A stretch of 64,000 bases of DNA. It comes from Pleodorina starrii. Its lineage: Eukaryota > Chlorophyta > Chlorophyceae > Chlamydomonadales > Volvocaceae. Position 1 is the first letter of the stretch. Every line of letters starts with the position of its first letter. The stretch covers positions 1,210,501 to 1,274,500 of the forward strand of contig BRXU01000017.1 in assembly GCA_030267565.1 (NCBI GenBank), read 5' to 3'. A program made the translations under genes and the position numbers. Of the stretch, positions 46,565 to 59,100 are shown in pieces. The notes below the pieces were generated by a model, which was not told the origin of the DNA, searched no databases, and saw only the letters and a list, made by a program, of their open reading frames with translations.

Positions 46565-47746
46565 ATACGTAAACGAGCACCAACAACCCTCCGTTTTGCT
46601 GAAGTGTTAATGGCTGCCAATGAACGGGATGGCAACGGATCAATCCGCGTGCCTGGATGGCTGTCTTTCGCTCAATGCTCCGTTCGACAATCGATTGCGT
46701 TCTGCAATAATGATGTGGTTCAGTTGTTTATTACACGTTTACATTGTACTTTGACAGAACTAGACAGTACTGCTGCTGCGACGGCCGCTCGTCTGCCTGT
46801 TATCGTACAGAAGACGTGCGCGTCGTTATGAAATCGACGGATTCAACAGGACAACAGCCTACGCACCGGCCGCCGCTGTCAGCTGTTGGATTCGTCGGTC
46901 GGTTTATCTTGCTTTCTACGTATGCATTTCATTCACAGTCTCGAATGCCAGCCGTGCAATGCATGCATGGATGCTGATTTTACAGGTGCACGCACGGCCC
47001 AAATATCTCACCAGCCTTCAGATCCGCCAGCTTCAGGTAGACGCCTCTCCAAAAGGCCCAATGGGCAGCTCACGTCCGGCTCTCGCCCCGAGCAATGCAA
47101 AGTAGTATCAACTTGTGATGATAAACAAATAAGGAGGCATACGTAGACTCATACCCATTTCGCACTCAGGTCAACTCCATACCATGTTGCCCAGGGCTCA
47201 AGATGAATGAAGGCCAGCAGATAGATGGATCATGGGCGGAATCATCATGCACAACCACTCTGTCGCTCGGACGGTCCTGCTGCACGTACGGTCTAGGCCT
47301 GTCTATTCCCGCTGTATACAACAACTAATATCAATCAGTCTGCCATACTGCTCAGGGATGGAGTTATACGTAAAAAGTACGAAGCCACTTCCATCCGTAC
47401 AGCCAACTGCCAATTGAGGGTGCAAGAATGACCATGTATATCAGCACAAACCATGCACCACGCAGACTGACCATATATGCCAGTAGTGGATGCATGCGAT
47501 CGACATCAGCACATGCATGTCTGCGTGCGGTATATATGGCCATTGCTTGCTTGTTGACCGCTTGCTTGTACTTACTGTGCGGCATGTATAGCAACTACCA
47601 ATACTGCCATGCCACGTACGCAACGCAGCTACCAATAAACGGCAGAGCAGTATAAATGCAGGGCGCCTCCTGACACCTCCTTTCTTTATCAACTCTCCAT
47701 CCAGTCCAAGGAAGAATACCTCGCTCGTGTTCATTCATGCCTTACT
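46565..47746. other. 3' side of the HSPA12-like gene
   Basis: No exon supported. The nearest minus-strand TGTAA (TTACA at 46980-46984) would give a 3' UTR of about 760 nt. Confidence 0.4.
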
Positions 47747-50700
47747 TCACGCCATGTCCGCATCCCACAAGATAGTCGCCGCCACCGCATTGTTCGTCTT
47801 TCGGTCCCTGGCGACCAAGGACAACTCCGTGGCGCCAAATCGCATCTCCGCCTGCAAGTAGTGGCCACGCGCGCGGGCTCACAGCAGGCAGGCGTAACAA
47901 ACAGGTACACTAATAAAGGGCAACTAAGTGCCCCATGCAGCCGCAAAGATGGCACATACACGCCGCAAGTAAGTAAATGGCGCTGCCGACCGAGCACCGG
48001 CATGCTGCGCGCGCGCGGTGATATTGCGTTGCAGGGCAACACAGATATATACGTAGGTATTTATCAACAACAGCAGGTCGAGAGCAGGCAGAGGGAAGAC
48101 TAACAAGCACGCGGGGGCGGCGAGGGCAAGAGCAGGGCGAGCGAGGGCATGCAGGCAGGGTAGGGGGAGGACCACCAAGCACAGGGGGCCAGCGAGGGCA
48201 GGAGCAGGTCGAGGGCAGACTGGCGGGTCCATTAAGCACGGGGGCCAAAGTGCCAGGCGCATGAGCATGGCGTATCTCATAATTCACGCATAATTATTCC
48301 GTGCCCGAAGCAGCGCTAATATATAACTGCCCTGACCTGAAGGCTGTAGTTGGCGGAACTGGCCAGGTTCCGCGACCAGCCCGGGGGCAGCTCCAGGATC
48401 ACGGTCGCCAGCTTCTCCATGCCGCTCTCGGCCGTGTAGCGCGCGGAGGGCTGCCCGGTCTTGTACAGATCGAATGCGACACTTGACGCCGTCCTGCAAG
48501 ATCGACAATTAAGGGAAGGAACCGGCGCGCGTGTGTGCGTCCATGGTTGCATGTGCCCGTGCGTGCGTGCATGCGTGCGTGCGTACGTTCCTTGCCCGCA
48601 CGGTTGTACTGTTCTGCATGCGCTGCACCACAGAGGATAGATGAACCGATATATCAATTTTGGCGGTTACAGCAAGGGTACACCGCCGAGGGTAATGACA
48701 AGATAGAATAGCATGTCGGGTCAGTTTACCGTCACCGGCATTTTACCGTCGTATTTCCGGATATTGCGGTTTTACGTAGATATGTTCGTTCTACGTCAGT
48801 CCAGGTTGTTTGCTTTCGAGTTCGTAACGTATGGTAGTATAGCTTACGTGAAGATCTCGGAGGTAGGATGTCGTACAGTTGTTTTGCGTATTTTAGTCGA
48901 GTCTTTGGCTTGTTGCCTTGTCTCGTTTTGCTCTCAGGCAGTCGCCTGTGAGCAACTAGTAGGCCCCTTTCGTTAGGTTAAGGACCTGGCCTAGCGGAAG
49001 AGACATGTAAGGTCTTTCATCGTCACTCTTTTCCCTTTGCCTGGCCGAGACACTTCCATCGTCCTCGCATTTGCACCATTTGTGCAATACGCAGCTTTCT
49101 GTGGTCAGCCGTTCTGCGTGGAGCCTACCTCGCCAGCAGCCGGCGGACCGATCCTACGTTACGGTGATGCCTCGTCGAAAGTGTGCCGCACTGCCGTTGC
49201 GCCTTGTTTGTATTTGGTGCATGTGATATCGGCTTTACCCAGCTGGAGCAACCACGTGTGGATGCAGCGCGATATTCCCAAGTCTGGGGTAGGCACATGG
49301 TTCGTTCGTGTGCAGTCATGTGATCCGACAAGCATGCTCACTGCATGCATGTATGTCGTCAATGCCTGGTGGCAAGCATCCCTTGCCCTCGTCGGTTTTG
49401 GATAGTTTGCAGCATTGCAAGGACAGTTGGCCCAAGCTAGGGCGGCTCCGCCCTCGGAATGCAATACCCTTTGGCGGGTCTGGAGATAGACAACAGCAAC
49501 CTGCCACTACCTGCGACTTACTTGTACATGGGGGTGAACGGGTGCTGGACCACCTCGCCGACCTGGACCAGCTGCCCGACCTCTACGAACCGGTCATACA
49601 CGTCGCCTGAGATAAAGCAGTCGGGGGGTAGAGCATAGGTAGGCGGCAGCACGTGCCATTGATTCAGTTCGAGTTCGAGGTATGTCATGTTCTCATCGAT
49701 AAAGCACACCACCACAGAAACACAGCAAGGTACGTGTTTTACCGAATCAGCAGCTGCTACCTAGACATATTTAAACCTGTGTGTAATATACGGTACACAC
49801 GTGAAGCATTCGTGAAGCGCCCTAGCTAGCTATCTAGTTGCCAATTCATCATCACCTGCGTAATACTTCTTGTGCTCGTTATGCCACGATTTCCTTGGGT
49901 AATTGTGGATTGCCGCACACGTAGCGTCCTCGGTGGTCCATACGCGGTCTATGCGCACACCGTAGCTGGCGCGGCAACGGCGGGCGGTGATCACGTCCGT
50001 GAAAGCACCGGAGATGACCGCTCCTGCAGCAATTGGGGGACATTTTCTTATAAATTATTTCTCATACGTGATTGACGTACGTGAGGTGCCAACGTCAATA
50101 TGTGTCCTTTGATTTATTGAAAGATTCACTCCAGGTGAAAACGTCTCCCATCCAAGCGCTATCTAGTCGTCAACCGACACACAGTGTGTCGTAGTCATTG
50201 GAGTGCCTCCATCTGCGCCGCGAGCGACTCGTGCATGCCGAGCGAGGCGCCAACCGACGAACACGCACCTCCCATCCGTCGTCCAGCCCAATGCCTGCTG
50301 CACTCACCGGTCACCACCGCGGCGCCCGGGTCCGCGGGCAGCAGCAGCGGAGTGTAAGTGGCGGCCAGCGCCGCCCTCACACGGCTCTGCAGGTAGGGCG
50401 AGCGCGCAAAGCCACCTGCCAGCAGCACCTGCGACATACATCGATAGGTGGCGAGGGCAGCAACGCAACCATGAAGTAATAATCCTAAGCCAATTCCAGC
50501 CATGTTCGGATGGACGCGCAACTCCCAAGATGTCAACATCGCGCCGGAAACACAGCAGCTGCCGGGTGCGCACGCACGTACATACCCGGCAGCGAACATA
50601 CGCCAAGTCAGTCCATAGGGTGCATGCATGTATGCGCATACGCACCTTGTTGCAGGGGTTGCCCAGGCGGCGACCGTCATCCATGGCTCCCCGCATCAGG

Positions 50701-53700
50701 GAAATGATCCGGACCACCACGGGGTCGAAGATCTGCCGGGACACCACCTCGGCGGGCAGCACCAGCGACTGGTCCGCACCCACCCAGCCGCGGCTGTCGC
50801 TGGACCAGCTCAGGGCCTGAAACCAACCAAACGTACGGCACCGACAACGGCGGAAGAGGTAGGGACGCAGCGCGCGTACAGCGCCAAGTGAGCGAGAGCG
50901 ACCGTGGCAATAATGGAGCATGCAAGCGGAAGTAATAACCCGTCAATGTAATGCTCGGGCGAAGCAAAGGCTACTAGAGGCTCTGTGCGACGCCTTTCTT
51001 AGCTAGGATTACTTCTAGACGTTTGATTGCACGGCATGTGTACGGTACTGTAACCGTCAAGTTACAGTCAATATCTCTTATTCGAGCGTGATCACAAAAT
51101 TTAGGAGCACGTGCTTCGGTTACAGAAGCGGTATGTTCCCGATATATACCGGTAGATCGATAGGTGCGTTTAGAATATATCCACGTGCCTCTTATTTCCC
51201 TCACCCACCCTCAGCGCATGTTGTCCCATCGTGCTGACCAGACCCGGCGGCAGCGGCAGTCGGATGTCGTTGCGCTGCACTCCCGCCACCTTGACCATAC
51301 CGCTCAGCAAAGTGCTGTTTGTGTCGCCGCTGCCGGTGGCGGTTGCGGAGTACGACGAGGAAACTGCCGGACTCCTGTTGCATAGGAAGGAGCGCTTGGA
51401 CAGCTCCCACCTGAAGACATAACGAAGTAGCGAGGAAAAAGTGGGAGTTCGTACGTTGTTGCGGGCTCGTACGTTGTTGCGGGTAAAACCCCAAAACCCT
51501 AGCTAGCTAGCTAGAGCGGTTCCTAGCTAGCTAGGCCTGTTCCGCTACGTTCCGCTACGTTCCGCTAGGCCTGTTCTGCTACTGTCCGCTACGTGTTCCG
51601 CTACTTTCCTAGCTAGCTAGGCCTGTTCCGCTACGTGTTCCGCGGTAGCTAGCAAGCTAGGCATGTTCCGCTACGTGACTGCCACACTTCCCAGAATCGA
51701 AGCCACCGACTCGCTTGCTCTTCAGCTTGACCAGCTCATCCGGGTGCGCCTCCTTCCAGTCGTCCCACTGCTGCGGCCCCAGCAGATCCCGGATGTACGA
51801 CCAGGCGGCGGAGTCCACGTGGGCACCGCCGGCCAGGGCACCTGGGGAGAGGGCGAGTCACGCCTCACGCGTCGCATTGCCTTACACGTGTGCGTTATGA
51901 CATGATACAGGTAGGGATGGAGACGATGGAAGCAGCCAATCAGGAAAGGCCACGCGAGCGAGTTGACTTCGCTTTGTGCCACTACGCAAAGGCAGGTCTC
52001 AAGCAACCCAGGAATGCAGCCCGATGGGTTCAGTCAAGCCAATTGACCTGCAGAATGAAGCCTCACAAAGCCAAGCCAAGCAAGCCCTCCTCACCGCGCC
52101 CCATCGCAGCCTCCTCCAGCCGTGTCGCCGCCCCGCTGCCCCTCACTCGGTGCACAGTCACATCGGCAGTGCCACCGCCGCAGTCCAGCACAAGCAGCAC
52201 GTCACCGTCACGCAGGCCGTTGCCACCACTACCAGCGGAGTAGCCGTTGGAAGTAACGCCGAGGCCGGTCCCGGGCGCCCGGAGGCCCGTGCTGTAAGCA
52301 GTAAAGGCTTATCCCGCGGATGCTCAGGAGCCAGGCTTACACTCCCCCCCCTTAGAGTGAGCCGTCCTCGACGTCCATGCATGGGGCCTCCCCACCCTCG
52401 CAAGGGTTTTACCCGATAGCCAGCGCTTTTGACCAGGGATGGAACCGGCGACCTCCCGAGCACGAGGTCGTACGGCATAGGTCTCGATACCAATTGTAAG
52501 CAGTAAAGGCTTATCCCGCGGATGCTCAGGAGCCAGGCTTACACGTGCCCTGCTGTTGCTGCTGGCCCATCATGACCGCCGACAGCGCCGCCGCCTCGGG
52601 CTCGAGGGTTAGAGTGAGCGAGCGGGAGTCGGTGCGGACCGTCAGGCCTGCACATACACCAGGAGGACCCAATCAAACAGGGTTGCGTCAGCTAGCTGTC
52701 AGTTGTATACCGGTAGGTATGGGCGCAGTTTCCACAACGTATGTGAGGCCGCGGAATATCCAGAGCTGCGGAATGTATCCAAGGACTTCGCGTCTGCTGA
52801 TGTTATTCACTTGTTTCACTGAGCAGCCGCGCGCTAGCTGTCCGCAAATCAACCGGCAGGTTCATCCCATCCACCAAACCAAATGCCACCGAGGTGTTCG
52901 TTCGTTCCCAACATGTTGCTGGCTCACTCACCCGCCCGGTGCGCCGCCTCCCTCATCCTGGCCTTGGCGGGCTCGCTCCAAATGGCGGGGACGGTGAGGC
53001 ACCACAGCACCTCATCCGTGGTCAGGCTGCTGGTCACTCCCGCCGATCGCCTCAGCTGCTCACGGATGTACCTGCGTGGCGTGGTTGGGCGAGACGGAGC
53101 AGACTGTGGCGTGCGCTGCTAGTTGCTTATGGATCCTACCGCGTTTGAAACCCAGTCGTGCCATCCACGCGCACATGGGCAGGTTGGGTGCCGGCGAGGC
53201 GGAGCCCAAGGCTTTGCACACGCCAAGCAACGGACGACCCAGAGATTTAAACTACCATACTGCCGCTTCGGCGCCCCACACGCAGCCACGGCACCCACTT
53301 TCTCATCTCCCCCAGGTAGTCCGCAACCGCCTGCACCCGGGTCACCCCGGGGGGCAGGGGGCACACCGTGTCCACATCATCAACCGCGCCATCCTCCAGC
53401 AGCAGCTTGAAGTTCTCCAGGTACGTGTACGGCCCGGTACGGCGCTCCTGCGAAGACATCTCAGACCAGCGCTTCCAGGCAGTCCAGCCCCAAGCGACCT
53501 GCCGCCAATCAAGCGGAAGGGTGCGAAGGGCGCATAACCCGTCCATCGAAACCGCGCCTCGGAGTTGTGTCCTCCGCTCTGATAGATGCCAACGCACGAC
53601 TTTGCCGTTTTATTTGCGCTTCCGTGCGTGTGACCCATGGGTCGCGCCTTGATTGGGGTAAACGCTCACCACCTTGCTCCCTTGGTACAGCAGCGCCGTG

Positions 53701-53948
53701 CGCGTCTTGGCATCGGGCGCAGGCTGGTCCGGCCAGCGGTCGTGAGTGGAGACGCGCAGCGACGCGGCGGCGGCGGCTCCTGACAGCCCAACGGCGGTAT
53801 CAGAGCTGGTGGTCTTGCGGTATGCGAAGCCGGAGGCGAAGGTGCCAAAGTCGATCCCCACCACCAGCGCGGGCGGCGCGGCATCCGACGACGCAGCAGT
53901 CGGCGACGGCGACGAGGCCGCAGAGACCGAGATGGTGGATGGTGGCAT
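47747..53948 (-). CDS. HSPA12-like Hsp70-superfamily protein, 13 exons, 684 aa
   Basis: Exons in order: 53948-53670, 53498-53299, 53071-52932, 52647-52545, 52291-52095, 51841-51715, 51410-51209, 50816-50646, 50428-50308, 50023-49856, 49606-49522, 48493-48337, 47851-47747. The Hsp70/actin-fold ATPase signatures are present in order: phosphate-1 VVGIDFGTFASGFAY (about 29-43), WGWTAWKRW, SEPAKARMREAA, LEPEAAAL, phosphate-2 LLVLDCGGGTADVTVH (about 273-288), WELSKRSF, and the adenosine motif VLLAGGFARSPYLQSRV (about 474-490). The C-terminal AEMRFGATEL replaces a normal Hsp70 peptide-binding domain. Length equals human HSPA12A/B (about 675-690 aa). Members of this divergent group are cytosolic, and their substrates are poorly known. 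The intron between exons 5'-end 52544 and 52292 is a TRIM element, and intron 6 uses a GC donor. Confidence 0.9.
51489..51667. repeat. CTAGCTAG / GTTCCGCTAC repeat cluster in intron 6 of the HSPA12-like gene
   Basis: Interspersed CTAGCTAGCTAG palindromic runs and about eight copies of (T)GTTCCGCTACG(T). There is no coding content. Confidence 0.75.
52293..52543 (-). mobile_element. TRIM (terminal-repeat retrotransposon in miniature), 251 bp, forming an entire intron
   Basis: Two identical 49-bp direct repeats (52293-52341 and 52495-52543) begin TGTAAGC and end CTTACA, so each is a TG...CA LTR on either strand. In minus-strand orientation, TGGTATCGAGACC starts 2 nt after the 5' LTR and resembles the primer-binding site for initiator tRNA-Met. 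The polypurine tract AAGGGGGGGGAG abuts the 3' LTR. The element is flanked by the 5-bp duplication CGTGC (52288-52292 and 52544-52548). The 153-bp interior is non-coding. Its limits coincide to one base on each side with intron 4 of the HSPA12-like gene. Confidence 0.9.
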
Positions 53949-56108
53949 TGCTCACGAAACGTCCTACACGGCCCTGCCCAAGCGGGTTAACAAGTAGATT
54001 TACGTATGTGGCAGCAGTCCGCGAGCGAGTGGGTGCCGGACGGAGTTGCAAACGTCCGGCGGTACTGCGTGCCGGCGGACGCTACTTGTGGTTGATTGTT
54101 CTAAATCAGTAGGAACCGCGGCACCGATGCACTCATATACATTCTGCGTCTCATGGACAGCATATAAGTCCATACAGATCTATCGATGTCAGCGGGGCGC
54201 AAGGTAGGTTGACATGTCAACCTCCGCGCGGCCCAACGTAGGGCTCGTAGGGAGATGGGCAGCAGCCCGTGACGCCGCCCGTGACTATATTCACTCGCCG
54301 GCATTTGATGGGTTTCATTTCTAGGTTGTTGGAAAGCAGCAGATACCCAACGCAGGGGCTGGAAATAAATGAGCACGATGGGGCTCATGGACGATCGAAC
54401 TCGGCACGTACATACGCTCGCGCGCAATCCGAACGCTCTGGGCAAAACCTTGCAGTGCACAGAAATACGGCATCAACCTTGCGCCGATTACGAGGGTAAG
54501 TATTGCCCTTTCCATGACTGGTATTTTCCGTCCGCGACTTCGTTGTCACCGTCGGTGCCTCTGCTGCCTTCTTCGGTTTTTGACCACGATGGAGGAAACG
54601 TACCCGGTGAACAGAAACGAGTTGGTCGCTCGGGCGGGTGCTGCGCGACGGCGTAGAACTGCGTTAAACAATCAATCGTAGAGCGATCGATACTACTGGT
54701 AGGTCCGGCTACAACCCCATGATCGGAATAGATAAGACACGCTGGCGGCGCGAACCCTGATGATCGAACGCACGGATGCCGGTGTCCTTTGCCGGTGAAT
54801 AAAGCTTACTTGCTGTTCTTGCTCCCATGCATTTAGCGAGCTGTTTGTTTGCCAGGTTGACCCGGCGACCCGCCGAGCCACCCTTTTACCCCGCCTTGCA
54901 CTCATCATCCCCGGCGCGGGTCCCCTGCGGCCGCCAGCTGCAGCGCTACACCCATCACGTACCCAGCTCGCCATGCAGCCCTCCCGGAGCAATGATGAGC
55001 TTGCGTGCGCGTGCACATGCATGTATGTAGCGCTCGATCTATCTATCTATCTGCGGCGGAACGCTCACGCGTCATCATGCATCCTCACGGAAGAATCCCG
55101 CTCCCTGCCTGACAGCTGTTTCAAGCAAGCCACCCACAAACTAACATGCACCTGGCTGGCTGACCTGCCCATGCACGCAAGCGCGCCGACACATCGACAG
55201 CGCCTGACGCCACTTTCGTAGAGCCGCTGTCCGCGCACCGAACTAACCCCCATCCACATCTGACGTGCCGCCCCGCGGAAACCCCGCCCGCGCGAGAAGA
55301 CACGCGCACCTACCCCTTGGTCGGTATACATCGGAACACTGCGGACGACGGTCCCACCATGCGAGGTTTCGCCGTCCTCCAAGCAATCGACGAATATGAC
55401 AATCGCATCTACACCATCGTAACGGTGCCAGTCCCTGGCACGCGCTGCGGAGGCTCGACAGCGGATGTGAATGCAGGCCCATCGATCGATCCCTCAAGCA
55501 AACCGAAGAGATCCCCGCGCGCCCGCCCGTCTCCGCCGCAAACAACGAAGCAAACAAGTAGGTTCGCATCACATGAAGTCAAACTAACGCCTGGCACTTG
55601 GAAACCAGCTTCATCGGCATCCCCGCAAACGCTGACGAACGTACGGTGTCCTTGGTTCGCTCGCCTGCCGTCACGGCACCCGGGCAAGCAGACTTCGCAC
55701 AGCCAACCCCGCCCGCCCCGGCGAGGCGGGGCTGGCGCTCTCGCCACGCACGCACATGCGTGTGCGCCCCCTGGCTATTGTACACCAAGCAAGATTTGCA
55801 GCCGGCCCGGCAGCAGGCAGGTGTACGACGACGACGCTCTCTTGCACGGCCCGCTTTGATGCTAACTTAATAACACGTCAAGTAGCGAGACGGCAGCGGC
55901 TGCTGAAGTCGCCGACACCGACGGCTGAAAGAGCTCCGCGGCCACGCATTGCACCGGGACTGCCTTGCCCTGCTCGCTCGCTCGGTTGAACGAACCTAGG
56001 TAGAAACTATCCGTCCACAAACCCGGGGCGGAAGACCTTCAGGCGGCGGCGGTATATCGATAGGCCCGGTCCCGCCTCCAATCAAGGGCGCTGTCCCGGC
56101 GGCTTCCG
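53949..56108. other. Region without a confident gene; weak exon-like stretches on the minus strand
   Basis: The HSPA12-like promoter and the 3' end of the next minus gene lie here. On the minus strand, 55408-55314 (AIVIFVDCLEDGETSHGG..., acceptor and GTAGGT donor), 55219-55163 (RLYESGV..., ends at GTCAGC) and the frame ending at about 54485 (KTEEGSRGTDGDNEVADGKYQS, then stop) look exon-like. I could not join them with consistent phases. No family is recognised. Confidence 0.25.
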
Positions 56109-59100
56109 CTAGTTTGCATTCTTGCTCTTCTTGCCCATGAACGGGAGACCGGGCTGGCCGCGCTTCTTGCCCTGCCGCCTGCCGACGCCCACATCGACCA
56201 CCGCGTCCTGGAGGCGCATAATTACATGTGCAACAAGTTGATCATGAGTAGGTGATGATGAACTATATTGTGATGACGGAAGACACAGGTATTCGTTCAG
56301 AGTCGAGTGCACGCTCTTCAGGTACATCGCCAACATCAATCTATACGAGCTGCGTGTATGTCGTAGTGGCGACCCGGACATCTATAATAGAGCCGCCAAC
56401 GAAGAGTGCAGTCAATCGATCCCGTTTGGAACGAAGTACCCATGCATCGCTCGACCCCACCTCACCCACCTGAGGGTTGTATTGGTACACGACGGGCCGT
56501 TTGTCGTTTATCTTGGTCAGCCCCTTCACGCTGGAGTGGAGTGGAGTAGTGGGCGAATAATGGTGGTGTAGATGGCAGCCGGAGGGCGATGTTACATGCA
56601 GAAAGCAAAGAAGGCGCGGACGTGGCGGCCACAGTCTAGTGAAAGCCACACGCAGTCGGAGTCACGTAATTGCATAAACTATACGTTTCAAGCTGCTGAG
56701 GACCACTACATACGTCTAAGCACGCGTACCACCAGCCAGCCATACTTTGCATTGGGCTACTGCCGAAGATAGAACAGACGAAGTTACTCACTCTTTCAGC
56801 ATTCCGGATATCATGAATCGCCACTTGGTGACAGCCCTGCGGGTTGTGTGTGGTCTACAGCAGGGCCCAGCAGTGCGTGAGTGCGTGGGCGGCGGAGGAT
56901 GACACGCAAGGTTTAACATTCCATTCCCCCCAAACATAAATTAACACGTGTTATCACCAATACCGGTACGCAAATAATGCTTCGATGGGCACCTCAGGGC
57001 AGGAGTCCGTGCGGGCCGAGCGCCCAGTCATCCGCGTAGCCTTCCCACGCACGTCCCCGACACCTAACGACCCCACAACCCTGCCCTGCCCTGCTTGCCT
57101 GCGGTCCAGTAGCGGCGAAATGACGGGGTCCGCTTCCATCGCCGCGCATATATCGGCCATGGTGCCCTGCGGCGGCAAGCACAATACAATACTGGTGTTC
57201 ATGGTTCTTGCGGTGAAATAGCAAACAGATAGATAACAGCACAAATGTAATAAAATGTCGGTGGCAAAAGTGACGAGGGCGGGGCGCCTGGCCAAAAGTA
57301 TAGGTTTTTGAAAGCAGGGCCCGGCCCCTTTGCCACAATTGCGCACCATGTGTAAAGCCTACACATCGTCTGTTGCCCTGCCTGCCTCACCCGCCCATTG
57401 AAGACAGAACCTTAAGTCAAGGGGGGGCGAAACGTAATAGGAGCAGGGGCGGGGTGACCCGGGGTTGAACCGCCCGGGGAAGACCCAGGGGGCACGAAGC
57501 GGCAGGGCTAACCCGAAGGCAGCAGCGTGCAGTACCTTTCCACCAGGCAACGCCTCGAATGCCTTGCGTATCCAAGCCTGCCGTAGGAAACAGGAAAACG
57601 GAAAACCAACTCAGCAGGCAGGCGCGTTTGTAAGCAAGAGCGCTCGTAAATGCGTGGGCCGCTTACCACCCACGTGTTCGCCATGTTGCGTGTCCGCTTT
57701 CTCTCCACAACATCTGTTTGGCCGTAAGGGAACGCAGGGCGGAGGGCTCATTGCGCTTCGTTCATCATTATTTGCTTCGAGCGCTTGCATGAGGCAGGTA
57801 TCTAGGTACTCCTTACTTGCTGTACACCACGCAGGCAGCAGGCAACGCAAGCACAAGTGTTTTTGGGGGGACATTTATAACGTGTGGTAGTTGTTCGTAC
57901 ATACATTTCTCCATCGGATCTTCTCCGTGGTCCAGCTGGGCGCGTACTTGAAAAAACTTGTTGAGGACCCGGCCCCGGAGCTTCCTATCCGGATCCGGAT
58001 ATTGATCCCACCCTGAATGAATCGGATAGGCATGCAGGCAGAGCGGTACGGATGCATGCAAGACCCGAAATAAAGATCTCCTGGCGGTGCCCGCCCTGCA
58101 GGATAACACCAAAGTAAGAGGTAACATGTGTTGCATGCAGACGGTAACTTTGGTCAGCAGGGGCTGCGTGCACAGCTGTCGACCCGCAACGCACACATGT
58201 CGACATGTGTCGAGCCACACACACGGGGTAGGTGCCCACTGCCCAGCAGCTGTGACGTGGCGCTAAAAGCGTGGATAGATATGCCACATCTACTTATGTG
58301 CTGCCTCGCCAAAGAAAGTAAATCCATCACACGATGCGAAGTATGTGGGACCTATTTGCGTCAGTAGGCAGGAAACGAAACCGAGGCGCAAGTGAGCGAA
58401 GCGGAAGGGACAGGCCGCGCGCCGCGCTTGACATACATGAACAGAAACCAGTCTTACCCAGCAGCTGTAGCAGCCTATCCAGGGGCGTTACGACGCCGGG
58501 AGGGTGGTCACGTGCCACTCGCACCAAAACCTGCAGTGGCCAGCCCGCGGCGGGGGATAGACTGGCGGCCGGTCAGCTTGGAAAGGTGAAGCAGCAGCAT
58601 CCTGTGCTGTTCGTCGCATACATACGTACTGGGACCGCGTACATACGGCAGTGGTCGAGAGCTAGCTGCATACGTAATTGAGTCATACATACGTAGCGGC
58701 CCTATGGTGCTGTAAGCGAAGCGAAGGTAAGGGTGGGTGTCCCTAAATTCGAATCAAACCCACCCAAGGGGTGAACCCGCCTGTTCACGGGCTACCCAGT
58801 ACCCCCTCGTGCGGGTGGGCAACCTTCTCGCAAACCCCTAATGGATGGATAGGTTGGTTACGAGGGATAACGTTTGGGGGGTAGCTGTCCACGCCATCGG
58901 CTCCCCCCCCCCCAGGCATCCGCACACCAGCCACACACACGTGCCACATACCCGTCCATCCCTCGCCTGTCTACGCCCCGGCCCCACTGCTGCACTCAAG
59001 CCCTTCAATGCACCAGAGACACGTGCCATGCAGAGGCGCAACTTGCATTCCCCGTAAGCAAATTAAAGTAAGGGCACATGGTTAAAGCGGCACCCACCTC

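Noticed and set aside
49037..49405. 122-aa plus-strand frame
   Set aside because: It lies in an intron of the HSPA12-like gene, and the translation shows no motif or splice context.
52293..52543. tRNA-derived SINE with an unusually long 50-bp target duplication
   Set aside because: The interior has a GGTTCCATCCC resembling a B box, but the repeats begin TG and end CA, a PBS-like site and a polypurine tract sit at the right ends, and a separate 5-bp TSD lies outside the repeats. That fits a TRIM better.
58735..58850. tRNA gene or SINE on the minus strand (GATTCGAAT-like B box, several short hairpins)
   Set aside because: No acceptable cloverleaf or A box could be drawn and no flanking duplication was found. 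It lies in an intron of the minus-strand gene.
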